Assembly (NCBI RefSeq): GCF_028617075.1
Contig: NZ_JAQKGV010000003.1
Span: forward strand, 124,001-188,000
Length of the DNA stretch: 64,000 nt
Origin: Rubrobacter calidifluminis
GTDB taxonomy: Bacteria; Actinomycetota; Rubrobacteria; Rubrobacterales; Rubrobacteraceae
Direction of reading: 5' to 3'
The first letter of the stretch is position 1. Every line of letters begins with the position of its first letter. Below the pieces are notes generated by a model. It did no database searches, was not told the origin of the DNA, and worked only from the letters and a program-made list of their open reading frames with translations. The translations under genes were made by a program, and so were the position numbers. This document shows, in pieces, positions 53,307-62,090 of the stretch.

Positions 53307-53872
53307 TGTTTTACCGCATCTCTCGAGAGCCAGCGCACGACCTCCTGCGCGTGGGCGTCCGGCGGGAAGACCGGGTAGAAGACGTGCCCGACCGCGCCGT
53401 CGCGCACCACGAGGGTGAGGCGCTTTACGAGGACCATCCCCTCCACCTCGAAGGTCGGGAGCCCGAGCGCGCGGCAGAAGCCCAGCCCCTCGTCGCTCAA
53501 AAGCTCGTACGGCAGGGTGAGCCTCTCCTTCGCCTCCCGCTGGTAGTCGGTGTCCTGGGTGCTCAGGCCGAAGACGCGGGCCCCGAGGGCCAGGATCTCA
53601 TCGTGGTGGTCGCGGAAACCGCAGGACTCCGGGGTACAGCCGCGGGCGCCCGGGATACTGTCCCACCCCTCGGGCAGCGGCACGCCGGGGCGTCCGGTCA
53701 TCGGGTAGCAGTAGACGACGGTCGTTCCCGGGAGCGAGGAGAGATCGACCCTCTCCCCGGAGGTGGCCGGAAGGGCGAGGGACGGCATCCGAGCGCCGGG
53801 GAGGTGGTCGCAGGCGCCGTCGTCTTCGGGGACGGGCAGGTCTTCCGGCAGATGTTCGTAGCCGCCCGCCAC
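53303..53872 (-). CDS. Peroxiredoxin-like protein
   Basis: 189 residues. Thioredoxin fold with PMTGRPGVPLPEGWDSIPGA cut by an insertion before GCTPESCGFRDHH, then ARVFGLSTQDTDYQREA. The cysteine pair CTPESC replaces the simple PxxxTxxC of most peroxiredoxins. Likely a peroxide reductase of the AhpC/TSA superfamily. GTG start immediately after the fabF stop. Confidence 0.85.
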   Translation of the reverse strand: MAGGYEHLPEDLPVPEDDGACDHLPGARMPSLALPATSGERVDLSSLPGTTVVYCYPMTGRPGVPLPEGWDSIPGARGCTPESCGFRDHHDEILALGARVFGLSTQDTDYQREAKERLTLPYELLSDEGLGFCRALGLPTFEVEGMVLVKRLTLVVRDGAVGHVFYPVFPPDAHAQEVVRWLSRDAVKQ

Positions 53873-55114
53873 CTACACCCTCTCCAGCACGACCGCCGCG
53901 TTGTGTCCGCCGACGCCGAGGTTGGCGCAGAGGGCGACCTCGAGGTCGGGGGCCTCTCGCGGCTCGTCCACGACGTAGTCGAGCTTCGCGCAGTCGGGGG
54001 CGAGCTCTTCGAGGTTGCGCATCGGCGGGACCGTCCTCTCCTTGAGCGCGAGCGCGCACACCGAGGCCTCTATCGCGCCGGTCGCCCCCATCGCGTGCCC
54101 CAGCGTCGACTTCGTCGCCGAGACCATGGCGTTCGGGTTGATCTGGTACATCGCGCGCGACTCGGGGCCGTCGCCGGCCGGGGTGCCCGCACCGTGGGGG
54201 TTGATGTACCCGACGCGCCCGCCCTCGACCCCGGCCCGTTCCAGCGCGAGCTGCATCGCCCGCAGGATCCCGCGCCCCTCCCTGTCCGGGTCGACGGTGC
54301 TGTAGGCGTCCGTGGTGCGCCCGACCCCCGTTATCTTGGCGTAGGGGTCGGCGCCGCGGCACGCGGCGGATTCCTCGCTCTCCAGGACGAAGACCGCCGC
54401 GCCCTCCCCGAGCACGAACCCCCGGTGGTCGCGGTCGTAGGGCCGGCAGGCCCCCTCGGGGTCGTCGTTGAGGTCGCTCATCGCCCGCATCGAGATGAAC
54501 CCCGCCAGGAAGACCGGCGTTATCACGGCCTCGGTGCCGCCGCAGAGCACCATGTCCGCGTCCCCGCGTCGGATCAGGTCGAACCCGAAGCCCAGGGCAT
54601 CGGTGCCGCAGGCGCAGGCGAGCGCAGGGGAGGCGGAGGGTCCCTGCACGCCATACTGGATCGCGACGTGCGCCGCCGCGGCGTTCGGCATGATCTTGGT
54701 GACCGCGAACGGGTTGACCCGGGTGGGACCCTTGGTGTCCATCGTGCGCTGGGTCTCCTCCATGCTCGCCACCCCGCCGATGCCGCTGCCGAGGACCAGC
54801 CCGACCCGCTCGGGGTTGCTCTCGAGCTCCCCCCAGGCCCCGGCGTCGTCCAGCGCGAGCTTCGAGGCCGCGAGTCCGAAGTGGGTGAAGCGGTCGGTCC
54901 TCTGCACCGCCTTGCGGTCCATGAAGTCCCTCGGGTCGAATGAGCGGCACTCGGCGGCGATCCTCACGGCGAAATCCGAGGCGTCGAAGAGCGTGATCGG
55001 ACCGACCCCGCTCTCCCCCGCGAGCAGGGCCTTCCAGAAGTCCTCGCGCCCCACGCCGAGTGGGCTCACGACGCCTATCCCCGTTATGTACGCCGCCGGA
55101 CGACCGTTGTGCAT
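53873..55114 (-). CDS. fabF: Beta-ketoacyl-ACP synthase II
   Basis: 413 residues. Condensing enzyme of fatty acid elongation. Catalytic triad: Cys in ACACGTDALGFG, His in NPHGAGTPAGD, His in KSTLGHAMGATG. ATG at 55114. Not accompanied by acpP or fabG, so it may be an accessory copy. First gene of fabF-prx-larE. Minus-strand TAAGAT at about 55150 may be its -10. Confidence 0.95.
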   Translation of the reverse strand: MHNGRPAAYITGIGVVSPLGVGREDFWKALLAGESGVGPITLFDASDFAVRIAAECRSFDPRDFMDRKAVQRTDRFTHFGLAASKLALDDAGAWGELESNPERVGLVLGSGIGGVASMEETQRTMDTKGPTRVNPFAVTKIMPNAAAAHVAIQYGVQGPSASPALACACGTDALGFGFDLIRRGDADMVLCGGTEAVITPVFLAGFISMRAMSDLNDDPEGACRPYDRDHRGFVLGEGAAVFVLESEESAACRGADPYAKITGVGRTTDAYSTVDPDREGRGILRAMQLALERAGVEGGRVGYINPHGAGTPAGDGPESRAMYQINPNAMVSATKSTLGHAMGATGAIEASVCALALKERTVPPMRNLEELAPDCAKLDYVVDEPREAPDLEVALCANLGVGGHNAAVVLERV

Positions 55115-55197
55115 AAAACCTCCAGAGAGCGCCAAACCCAGCCGTCAATCTTAGCATCCCGCAGCCGGGCTTACCCCGCCGCTACAATGTATCCACG

Positions 55198-55437
55198 ATG
55201 GAAGGCGAGCACGGAACCGTGGACGATTTCGCGAGGAGATACCCGGGGATGTGGCTCGCGGTGGTGCTCGACGGCCCGGGGAGCCGTTCGGGGACCCTCA
55301 TACTGGCCACGCCCTCCCGCGAAGAGGCGGGCCGGGCGGTGATGCGCTACGCCGCCGAGAGGCGCCCCGTCTACTTCGGACGGGCGCCGGAGAGGGAGGG
55401 CGGCCCTGGCGGCGCCACCGGCCCGCGGCTAGGATAG
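55198..55437 (+). CDS. Small hypothetical protein
   Basis: 79 residues: DDFARRYPGMWLAVVLDG and ATPSREEAGRAVMRYAAERRPVYF (cited in part as RAVMRYAAERRPVYF). Has the look of a small alpha/beta domain. Not recognised. TACAAT (55183-55188) is nine bases before the ATG. Confidence 0.6.
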   Translation: MEGEHGTVDDFARRYPGMWLAVVLDGPGSRSGTLILATPSREEAGRAVMRYAAERRPVYFGRAPEREGGPGGATGPRLG

Positions 55438-55481
55438 GGTCACGGTAGAAGTGGCTGCAATCCGCTCGGAGGGAGCTTTCG

Positions 55482-56750
55482 ATGTTGGATCTCAGATACA
55501 TCCGCGAGAACGCAGCGGCGGTGAAGGAGAACTGCAGGAACCGGGGCGTCGAGGCAGACGTGAACCTCGTCGTCGAGCTCGCCGGGCGGCGCTCGAAGCT
55601 CATAACCGATCTGAACGAGTTGAGACAGAACCAGAACCAGCTCGCCAAGCGCATCGGCAGGGAGAGAGACCCCGCAGCCCGGGAGAGGCTCATAGAGGAG
55701 TCGCGCGCCCTGAAGGACGAGATCCCGAGGAGGGAGCAGGAGCTGGCGGAGGTCGAGGAGAGGCTGCGCGAGGAGCAGCTCAAGATCCCGAACATGACCC
55801 ACCCCGACGCCCCCATCGGGAAGGACGACACCGAGAACGTCGAGATCAGCCGCTGGGGCGAACCGAAGGAGTTCGACTTCGAGCCGAAGGACCACGTCGA
55901 GATCGGGGAGTCTTTGGGGATCATCGACTTCGATTCCGGGGCGAAGACGACCGGCAGCAAGTTCTACTTCCTGCGCGGCGAGGCGGTCCTGCTCGAGCTC
56001 GCGCTCGTGCGCTACGCGCTGGATGTGCTCGTGGCGCGCGGCTTCGAGCCCGCCATAACCCCGGATCTGGCCCGCGACGAGGCGCTCGTCGGGACCGGGT
56101 TTATCCCGCGCGGGCCGGAGACCCAGATCTACTCGGTCGAGGACACCGACCTCTCGCTCATCGCGACCGCCGAGATAACCCTCGCCGCCCAGCTTCAGGA
56201 CGAGATCGTCGAGGAGGAGGATCTCCCGCTGCGCTTCGCCGGGCTCTCGCACTGCTTCCGCACCGAGGCCGGCTCCCACGGCCGGGCGAGCCGGGGCCTC
56301 TATCGGGTGCACCAGTTCACCAAGGTCGAGATGTTCGCGTTCACCACGCCCGAGGGCTCGGAGGAGATGCACCGCGAGATGCTCGCAACGGAGGAGGAGA
56401 TCTTCCGCAACCTCGAGATCCCCTACCGGGTGGTGGACATCTGCACCGGGGATCTCGGCGGGGCCGCCTACCGGAAGTACGACGTCGAGGCCTGGATGCC
56501 GGGCCGGGGCGACTACGGCGAGGTCACCAGCACCTCGAACACCACCGACTACCAGGCACGCCGGCTGCGGATCCGCTACCGCCCAGAGGGGGGGTCCCCC
56601 AGGCTCCTGCACACCCTGAACGGCACCGCGATAGCGGTCAGCCGCGCCCTGATCGCGCTGCTCGAGAACCACCAGCAGCCGGACGGCTCGGTGGTGCTCC
56701 CGGAGAAGCTCGTCCCCTACACAGGCTTCGAACGCATAGGGATGAAGTAG
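55482..56750 (+). CDS. serS: Seryl-tRNA synthetase
   Basis: 422 residues. N-terminal coiled coil (about 28-105) that grips tRNA, then class II core: TGFIPRG, ATAEITLAAQ, the motif 2 FRTEAGSHGRASRGLYRVHQF region and motif 3 near LNGTAIAVSRALIALLEN. GGAGGGAGC precedes the ATG. Confidence 0.98.
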   Translation: MLDLRYIRENAAAVKENCRNRGVEADVNLVVELAGRRSKLITDLNELRQNQNQLAKRIGRERDPAARERLIEESRALKDEIPRREQELAEVEERLREEQLKIPNMTHPDAPIGKDDTENVEISRWGEPKEFDFEPKDHVEIGESLGIIDFDSGAKTTGSKFYFLRGEAVLLELALVRYALDVLVARGFEPAITPDLARDEALVGTGFIPRGPETQIYSVEDTDLSLIATAEITLAAQLQDEIVEEEDLPLRFAGLSHCFRTEAGSHGRASRGLYRVHQFTKVEMFAFTTPEGSEEMHREMLATEEEIFRNLEIPYRVVDICTGDLGGAAYRKYDVEAWMPGRGDYGEVTSTSNTTDYQARRLRIRYRPEGGSPRLLHTLNGTAIAVSRALIALLENHQQPDGSVVLPEKLVPYTGFERIGMK

Positions 56751-56764
56751 CGCGGGGGCATCCG

Positions 56765-57724
56765 ATGCCGGAGCGGGACCCGGCGGGCGCGCTGATCCGA
56801 CGCTCCCGCACCTGGTCGCAGGCAGCCGACGAGGGAGAGCTCTTCCGGGCCGCCTCTAGCATGCTCCGGGAGGTCTTCGGCGTGGATACCGGCTACTTCG
56901 TCTACCGCCGGGGATCGATCCTGGGCGAACCGGCGGGCCCTCTGCAGGTGTACGAGCCGTGGGGGGTGCTCTCGGGGAGGCGCGAGGAGATCGCACGCCG
57001 GGTGGTCCGGCAGGATGAAACCCCGGGGGCACTCTCCGGTCTGAGCGAGCGCTGGATGGACCTCTCCGAGGTCCCGCCGGAGGTACGCTCCGACTGGAAG
57101 CGCTGGGGCGTGGAGCAGGGAGGTTCCTGGGCGCTCACCTTCCGCGGGGAGCGCGTGGGCGCGATGGTGCTGCGCCGCGCCCGGCGCGCACAGGACGACG
57201 ACAGGGATCTGGTATCCCTGTGCGCGGTGCAGACCTCGCTGGTTCTGGAACTCATCTCCGCCCGCCGGGCCGCGGAGGAGGCGAGCGAGCGGGACTTCCT
57301 GACCGGGCTGTGGAACCGGCGGGGTTTTCTGGAACGGATCGCCGGAGCCACCTCCGGCGGGCACCCTGCCCTGTTCATCGGGGTCGTCGACCTGGACAAC
57401 CTCAAGGAGACCAACGACGAGCTCGGCCACCCGGAGGGAGACCGCCTGTTGCGGAAGACGGCTCGCCTGCTGCGCGAGCACCTCGGCGGCAGCGGGATCG
57501 CCTGCCGGTGGGGTGGGGACGAGTTCGTGATCCTGCAGAGCGCGGCCGCACCGTGCAGCCCGCACCACGCGGCGCGTCGGCTGGAGGAACATCTCGCCGC
57601 CGGCGGGGTGACGGCCAGCGCCGGGATCGCAGTCTGGGGCGAGGACGGAACGAGCTGGGAGGAGTGTTACGCCGCCGCCGACCGCAGGCTCTACGCGCGC
57701 AAGATGGCCCGGCAGCCCGGCTGA
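56765..57724 (+). CDS. GAF-GGDEF diguanylate cyclase
   Basis: 319 residues. Residues 15-165 form a GAF-like sensor; a short helix leads into the GGDEF domain (about 178-315) with DFLTGLWNRRGF and an intact RWGGDEFVIL active site. The RxxD inhibitory site five residues before GGDEF is absent, so product inhibition there is not expected. It makes c-di-GMP. Starts 14 bases after serS, so probably co-transcribed. Confidence 0.92.
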   Translation: MPERDPAGALIRRSRTWSQAADEGELFRAASSMLREVFGVDTGYFVYRRGSILGEPAGPLQVYEPWGVLSGRREEIARRVVRQDETPGALSGLSERWMDLSEVPPEVRSDWKRWGVEQGGSWALTFRGERVGAMVLRRARRAQDDDRDLVSLCAVQTSLVLELISARRAAEEASERDFLTGLWNRRGFLERIAGATSGGHPALFIGVVDLDNLKETNDELGHPEGDRLLRKTARLLREHLGGSGIACRWGGDEFVILQSAAAPCSPHHAARRLEEHLAAGGVTASAGIAVWGEDGTSWEECYAAADRRLYARKMARQPG

Positions 57725-57726
57725 CC

Positions 57727-60435
57727 CTACAGAGAGACGCCGAGGAGACCCCGCGTGAGCTGGAAGGCGACATTCCCCCTCCCGAAGAGCTTCGGCAGGT
57801 AGCGGCGGGAGGCGACCAGCATGATCGCCTCCATCAGCGATTCGGTCCACCTCCCCGCCTCCCCCGCGAGCACCGCGTCGAGATCCTCCACGTACCGCTC
57901 TACCGTCCCCGGGTCGGAGGAGACCTGAACCAGCGGGACCATCCGGTGCGCCTGAAGCGGGCGGCCCGCCACGTGCGCGAGCATCACCTCAACCCCCGTC
58001 GCACCCATCCCGGTCGCGGTCTCGACCCAGTGCGTGGTCGGTGTCTCCATCACGTGCAGCCCCGGATTCTCCGCGACCTGTCCGTAGGCGAGGGTGATGC
58101 GGGGCCTCACATCCCCGAGAACCGCTCTGCGGTAGGCCCGGCTCTCGAGCAGGGCTCCGCGCCCCGGCACCACCACGGTCCCTCCCGCCCCGACCACGGC
58201 GAGCGTCACACCGGCCAGCGCGAGCGCCGCTCCCTCGGAGAGGTGCCCTGCGGCATGCAGCCCCAGACGGAGGTTCTCTAGCCCGACCTCGAAGCCCTCC
58301 ATCTCCCCCATCCCCGCGAGCGCCGCCTCGAACCACTCCTCCACGCGGCGCGTCACACGCTCTATCCCGCCGTCGAGCTGGATGCTCGCCCAGCCGAACG
58401 CCTCCGGGTCGAGCCCGCGGGAGGAGAGGAGTGCCCGGAAGTAATCGTTGTGGGTCTTCTCGCAGCCGTGCTCCAGGAGCAAAGCGGCTCCGACGAGCGG
58501 ATGGGCGAGGTAGCCGAGGACGGTGCGGGCGTAGATCTCCTCGGAGGAGCCGCCCGAGACGCCGCACCCCTCGGTGTGCGGCAGCGCGACGAACCGGGAG
58601 AGCTTCCCCTCGCCGAGGCCGCTTTCGTCGAGCTTCTGCGCGATGCGCAGCGCGATCTGCCCCGAGCACAGGCTGGTCGGCATGATGAGCCCGACCCTGT
58701 CCGCGGCGGGCCCGCGCCCGCCCCGCACGGCCTCGTAGGTCCATCCCCCGGAGGGCCGGGAGCCCACCACCGCGAGCGGCTCGCCGTCCGGGGTGGGCGA
58801 ATCCAAAAGACGGTCGAGGTTCCCCGGGCCGGTCTGCCTCCACTCGCGCCAGATCGAGACCTGGGAGTGCCCGGCCCTCTCCCCGGCGGTCCTCTCTCCG
58901 GATGCGACGCGCAGGGTGAGATCGAAGGTCCTGCGGCCGAGCTCTTCCATCGGGGTGCCGTCCAGGTAGGCCCCGGCGTTCACGTCCATCTCGTCCTCGA
59001 GCAGCCGGTAGCGGCCCGTGGTGGTGACGAACTTGATGGTGGGTACGAACGGGAAGTTGGTGATCGATCCGTTGCCGGTGGTGAAGAAGATCATGTTCGC
59101 CCCCGAGGCGACCTGACCGGCGACGCTCTCCAGGTCGTTGCCGGGGCTGTCCATGAAGTAGAAGCCCGGTGCGTCCATCCTCTCGCCGTACTCGACGACC
59201 TCGTCGAGCCTGACCTCCGGGTCCTTCTTGCGCGCCGCCCCGATGGACTTTATGGAGATGTTGTAGAGCCCGCGGAGGTTGTTCCCGCCGGAGGGGTTGC
59301 CCTCGGCGGTGTGCCCGTGCCAGGCGGCGCGCTCTTCGAACCTCTCCACCATCGAGAGGAAGCGGCGGGCGACATCGAGGTCGCGCACCCGCGAGAGGAC
59401 GTACTCCTCCGCCCCGATCAGCTCGTCGGTCTCAGCCAGGTTCGCGCTCCCGCCGTTCCGGAGCACCTCCTTCGCCACCCATCCGGCGAGCGGGTTGGCC
59501 GAGACGCCGGAGAAGGCGTCGGAGCCCCCGCACTGCAGCGCGACCCTGAGCCCCGAAAGCAGCTCCTCGGTGCGCCGGGCGCGTCCCACCTCCCCGAGCC
59601 AGCCCGCGGCGATCTTCTCCGCCCGCCGCAGCCCGGTCTCGAAGGGACAATCGAGCGTCATGAAGCGGTGCGGGACGTCGCCGAGCGGGTAGCCTTCCTG
59701 CCAGGCGTAGCGGCGCACCATCTCGCCGGTCACGGGCGACCCCGGCTCGTCCACCGCGAGCACGGCCCCGACGTTGGGGTGGACCATGAACCCCGCGAGC
59801 GTCCGGAGCAGGAGGTCGAGGTTGTTGGGCGTGCGGTCCTCGCCGCCCTCGGTGTGCGCGACGGCGACGACGCCGTCCAGGCCGGGATGCCCCTCCGCCA
59901 CATCGCCCATCCTGCGCTCCAGAGCCTTCGCGAAGGAGCCGGTGCGCGAGGTTATCCCGAGGACCACGACGTAGTTGCGGGTCCCGACCCCGCGTCCGCC
60001 GCCACGCCGGTACCCGTAGAACGTGGCGCGATCCCGGTGCAGGGGCACCTGCTCCGCCGGGCGGAAGCGCTCCTCGTCGAGCCGGTAGGGCAGAAGCGGC
60101 GCGTCGGTGAAGTTGGCCTCCCGCGGGAGCCCGAAGCCCACGCGCCGCTCCTTCAGAACCCGCAGGATCTTCTCGTTGCACAGGTACCCTCCGGGCGGTA
60201 TCCCGCGCACCGCCTCCCCGAACGGGAGCCCCCAGGAGAGGAGCGGCTCCCCCCTCCGGATGGCGCGCACGGCGAAGCGGTGCCCCTCGAGGACGGTGTG
60301 CCGGATCACGATCTCATCTTCGCCGCACATCACCCGCATCCCGGCCTTCAGGGTGCGCACGGCGATCGCAGCGTTGTCCCGAGGGTCCGGGAGCCGTCCG
60401 ACGTCCTCGAAGCCGACCCGCTCGTACGCATCCAA
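57727..60435 (-). CDS. UxaA/GarD-family dehydratase with duplicated N-half domain
   Basis: 902 residues, about twice the usual altronate dehydratase. Order: SAF domain (15-95); UxaA N-half (140-265) in which the usual HxxGCG and GCE are degraded (HTEGGED at 194-200); canonical UxaA/GarD C-half (295-490) with LQCGGSDAFSG, NPSGGNN and GFYFMDSPGNDLES; then an added region (575-890) that resembles the N-half again and keeps HTEGCG (620-625) and GCE (657-659). Substrate is probably a sugar acid. TTG start at 60435 after GAGGAGGGG. Convergent with the GGDEF gene. Confidence 0.85.
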   Translation of the reverse strand: MDAYERVGFEDVGRLPDPRDNAAIAVRTLKAGMRVMCGEDEIVIRHTVLEGHRFAVRAIRRGEPLLSWGLPFGEAVRGIPPGGYLCNEKILRVLKERRVGFGLPREANFTDAPLLPYRLDEERFRPAEQVPLHRDRATFYGYRRGGGRGVGTRNYVVVLGITSRTGSFAKALERRMGDVAEGHPGLDGVVAVAHTEGGEDRTPNNLDLLLRTLAGFMVHPNVGAVLAVDEPGSPVTGEMVRRYAWQEGYPLGDVPHRFMTLDCPFETGLRRAEKIAAGWLGEVGRARRTEELLSGLRVALQCGGSDAFSGVSANPLAGWVAKEVLRNGGSANLAETDELIGAEEYVLSRVRDLDVARRFLSMVERFEERAAWHGHTAEGNPSGGNNLRGLYNISIKSIGAARKKDPEVRLDEVVEYGERMDAPGFYFMDSPGNDLESVAGQVASGANMIFFTTGNGSITNFPFVPTIKFVTTTGRYRLLEDEMDVNAGAYLDGTPMEELGRRTFDLTLRVASGERTAGERAGHSQVSIWREWRQTGPGNLDRLLDSPTPDGEPLAVVGSRPSGGWTYEAVRGGRGPAADRVGLIMPTSLCSGQIALRIAQKLDESGLGEGKLSRFVALPHTEGCGVSGGSSEEIYARTVLGYLAHPLVGAALLLEHGCEKTHNDYFRALLSSRGLDPEAFGWASIQLDGGIERVTRRVEEWFEAALAGMGEMEGFEVGLENLRLGLHAAGHLSEGAALALAGVTLAVVGAGGTVVVPGRGALLESRAYRRAVLGDVRPRITLAYGQVAENPGLHVMETPTTHWVETATGMGATGVEVMLAHVAGRPLQAHRMVPLVQVSSDPGTVERYVEDLDAVLAGEAGRWTESLMEAIMLVASRRYLPKLFGRGNVAFQLTRGLLGVSL

Positions 60436-60509
60436 GATGGCGCCCCTCCTCTCTCCCCGACGTTACCGGCTCCAGTGTAACCCGGATGCGGGGGCCGGCA
60501 CCCGGAAGA

Positions 60510-60515
60510 TATACT
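60510..60515 (+). promoter_or_regulatory. -10 box for proS
   Basis: TATACT within the small palindrome GAAGA-TATAC-TCTTC. Lies 44 bases before the proS ATG. No clear -35. Confidence 0.4.
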
Positions 60516-60558
60516 CTTCACCCAGCAGGGCAGGCTCGCATCGAGAGAGGAGACGCGC

Positions 60559-61989
60559 ATGGCCGAAGTCGTCGAAAAGCTCACCAAGAAGAGCGAGGAC
60601 CCCAGCCGCTGGTATCTGGACGTGATCCGGATGGCCCGGCTCGCCGACTACGGCCCGGTGCGCGGAACCTTCGCGATAAGACCCTACGGGTACGCGATCT
60701 GGGAGAGGATGCAGCGGGACCTCGACGACCGCTTCAAGGCGACCGGCCACACCAACGCCTACTTCCCGCTGTTCATCCCTGAGAGCTACCTGAAGAAGGA
60801 GGCCGAGCACGTCGAGGGATTCAACCCCGAGGTGGCCTGGGTGACCCGGGCCGGGAGCGAAGAACTCGAGGAACCCATCGCCGTCCGCCCGACCTCCGAG
60901 ACGATAATCTGCGACTTCTACCGCAAATGGATCGACTCCTACCGCGACCTGCCCATCCTGATAAACCAGTGGTCCAACTTCGTGCGCTGGGAGAAGGTGA
61001 CCCGGCCCTTCCTGCGCACCACGGAGGTTCTCTGGCAGGAGGGTCACACGGTGCACGCCACCGCCGAGGAGGCGCGCGAGGAGGCCCTGCGGATGCTCGG
61101 GGTCTACAGGGACTTCTACGCCGAGACCGCGGCCATCCCGGTACTCACCGGGGCGAAGAGCCCCTCGGAGCGCTTCGCCGGGGCCGTCGAGACGTTCACC
61201 TGCGAGGCGCTGATGGGCGACGGGCGGGCGCTGCAGGCCGCCACCAGCCACGACCTCGGGCAGAACTTCGCGAGGGCGTTCGACATCACCTTCCTGGACG
61301 AGAACCAGGAGCGGGTCTACCCCTACCAGACCTCGTGGGGCTTCTCTACCCGGGCGGTCGGCGCGCTCATCCTGGTCCACGGCGACGACCGGGGGCTGAA
61401 GCTCCCGCCGCGCCTGGCCCCCACCCAGGCGGTCATCGTCCCGATCTACCGGGGCAAGAGCAAGGGAGCGGTGCTCGAAGAGGCGCGGAAGCTCCTCTCG
61501 GAGCTCGAGAGCCCGGACCTCAGGGTCGAGGCCGACCTGGACGAGGAGCACTCCCCCGGCTGGAAGTTCAACGAGCACGAGGTACGGGGGGTGCCGGTGC
61601 GCATCGAGCTCGGGCCGAAGGACATCGAGAAGGATCAGGTCGTCCTGGTGCGCCGCGATACCGGCGAGAAGGAACCCGCAGGCCGCAGGGACCTGGCACG
61701 TCGGTTGCCGGAGCTCCTGGAGGAGATCCAGGAGAACATGCTGCGTCAGGCGCGCTCGTTCCTCGAGGAGAATACCCGCCACGTCGAGAGCTACGAGCAG
61801 ATGAAGGAGACCATCGCCGAGAAGCGCGGCTTCGTCGTCGCCCCGTGGGACGGCACTGAAGAGACCGAGCAGCGGATAAAGGAGGAGACGAAGGCGACGA
61901 TCCGCCTCCTGCCCTTCGAGCGGGAGGAGGGCAAAGACCCGGTCTCCGGCCGGCCGGGGAAGACCGCTGTCTTCGCCCGGGCCTACTAG
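60559..61989 (+). CDS. proS: Prolyl-tRNA synthetase, archaeal/eukaryotic type
   Basis: 476 residues, no editing insertion between motifs 2 and 3, and a C-terminal zinc-like domain: the short type-3 ProS. Class II motifs: GTFAIRPYGYAIWERMQ, RPTSETIICDFYRKW, INQWSNFVRWE, TREVLWQEGHT-like TTEVLWQEGHTVHAT, and the TSWGFSTRAVGALI motif 3. AGGAGA six bases before the ATG. Confidence 0.97.
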   Translation: MAEVVEKLTKKSEDPSRWYLDVIRMARLADYGPVRGTFAIRPYGYAIWERMQRDLDDRFKATGHTNAYFPLFIPESYLKKEAEHVEGFNPEVAWVTRAGSEELEEPIAVRPTSETIICDFYRKWIDSYRDLPILINQWSNFVRWEKVTRPFLRTTEVLWQEGHTVHATAEEAREEALRMLGVYRDFYAETAAIPVLTGAKSPSERFAGAVETFTCEALMGDGRALQAATSHDLGQNFARAFDITFLDENQERVYPYQTSWGFSTRAVGALILVHGDDRGLKLPPRLAPTQAVIVPIYRGKSKGAVLEEARKLLSELESPDLRVEADLDEEHSPGWKFNEHEVRGVPVRIELGPKDIEKDQVVLVRRDTGEKEPAGRRDLARRLPELLEEIQENMLRQARSFLEENTRHVESYEQMKETIAEKRGFVVAPWDGTEETEQRIKEETKATIRLLPFEREEGKDPVSGRPGKTAVFARAY

Positions 61990-61997
61990 GCCGCCAC

Positions 61998-62067
61998 TTG
62001 ACCGGGGCGCTGAGAGAGGCTAGGATTCCCGAACGCATGTTGTAAGCGGAGTTCTATTCATAGAACT
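61998..62067 (+). promoter_or_regulatory. Strong promoter followed by palindrome in 5' leader
   Basis: TTGACC (61998-62003), exactly 17 bases, then TAGGAT (62021-62026). Predicted start near 62033. The leader contains AGTTCTAT-TC-ATAGAACT (62050-62067), a perfect 8-2-8 palindrome that could be a DNA operator or a tight RNA hairpin just before the ribosome site. Confidence 0.65.
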
Positions 62068-62090
62068 TAGTACCCTTGGAGGGGGGAAAA

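Noticed and set aside
58450-60480. 676-codon plus-strand frame
   Set aside because: Complement of the UxaA-like gene, rich in Pro, Arg and His, with no recognisable motif.
62050-62067. LexA box
   Set aside because: Actinobacterial LexA sites are GAAC-N4-GTTC; this palindrome has the reverse arrangement.
61990-62090. TPP or c-di-AMP riboswitch in the leader of the secreted protein
   Set aside because: CTGAGAG is present, but the rest of the TPP core is absent and the leader is too short for a c-di-AMP aptamer; CTGAGAG lies in the promoter spacer.
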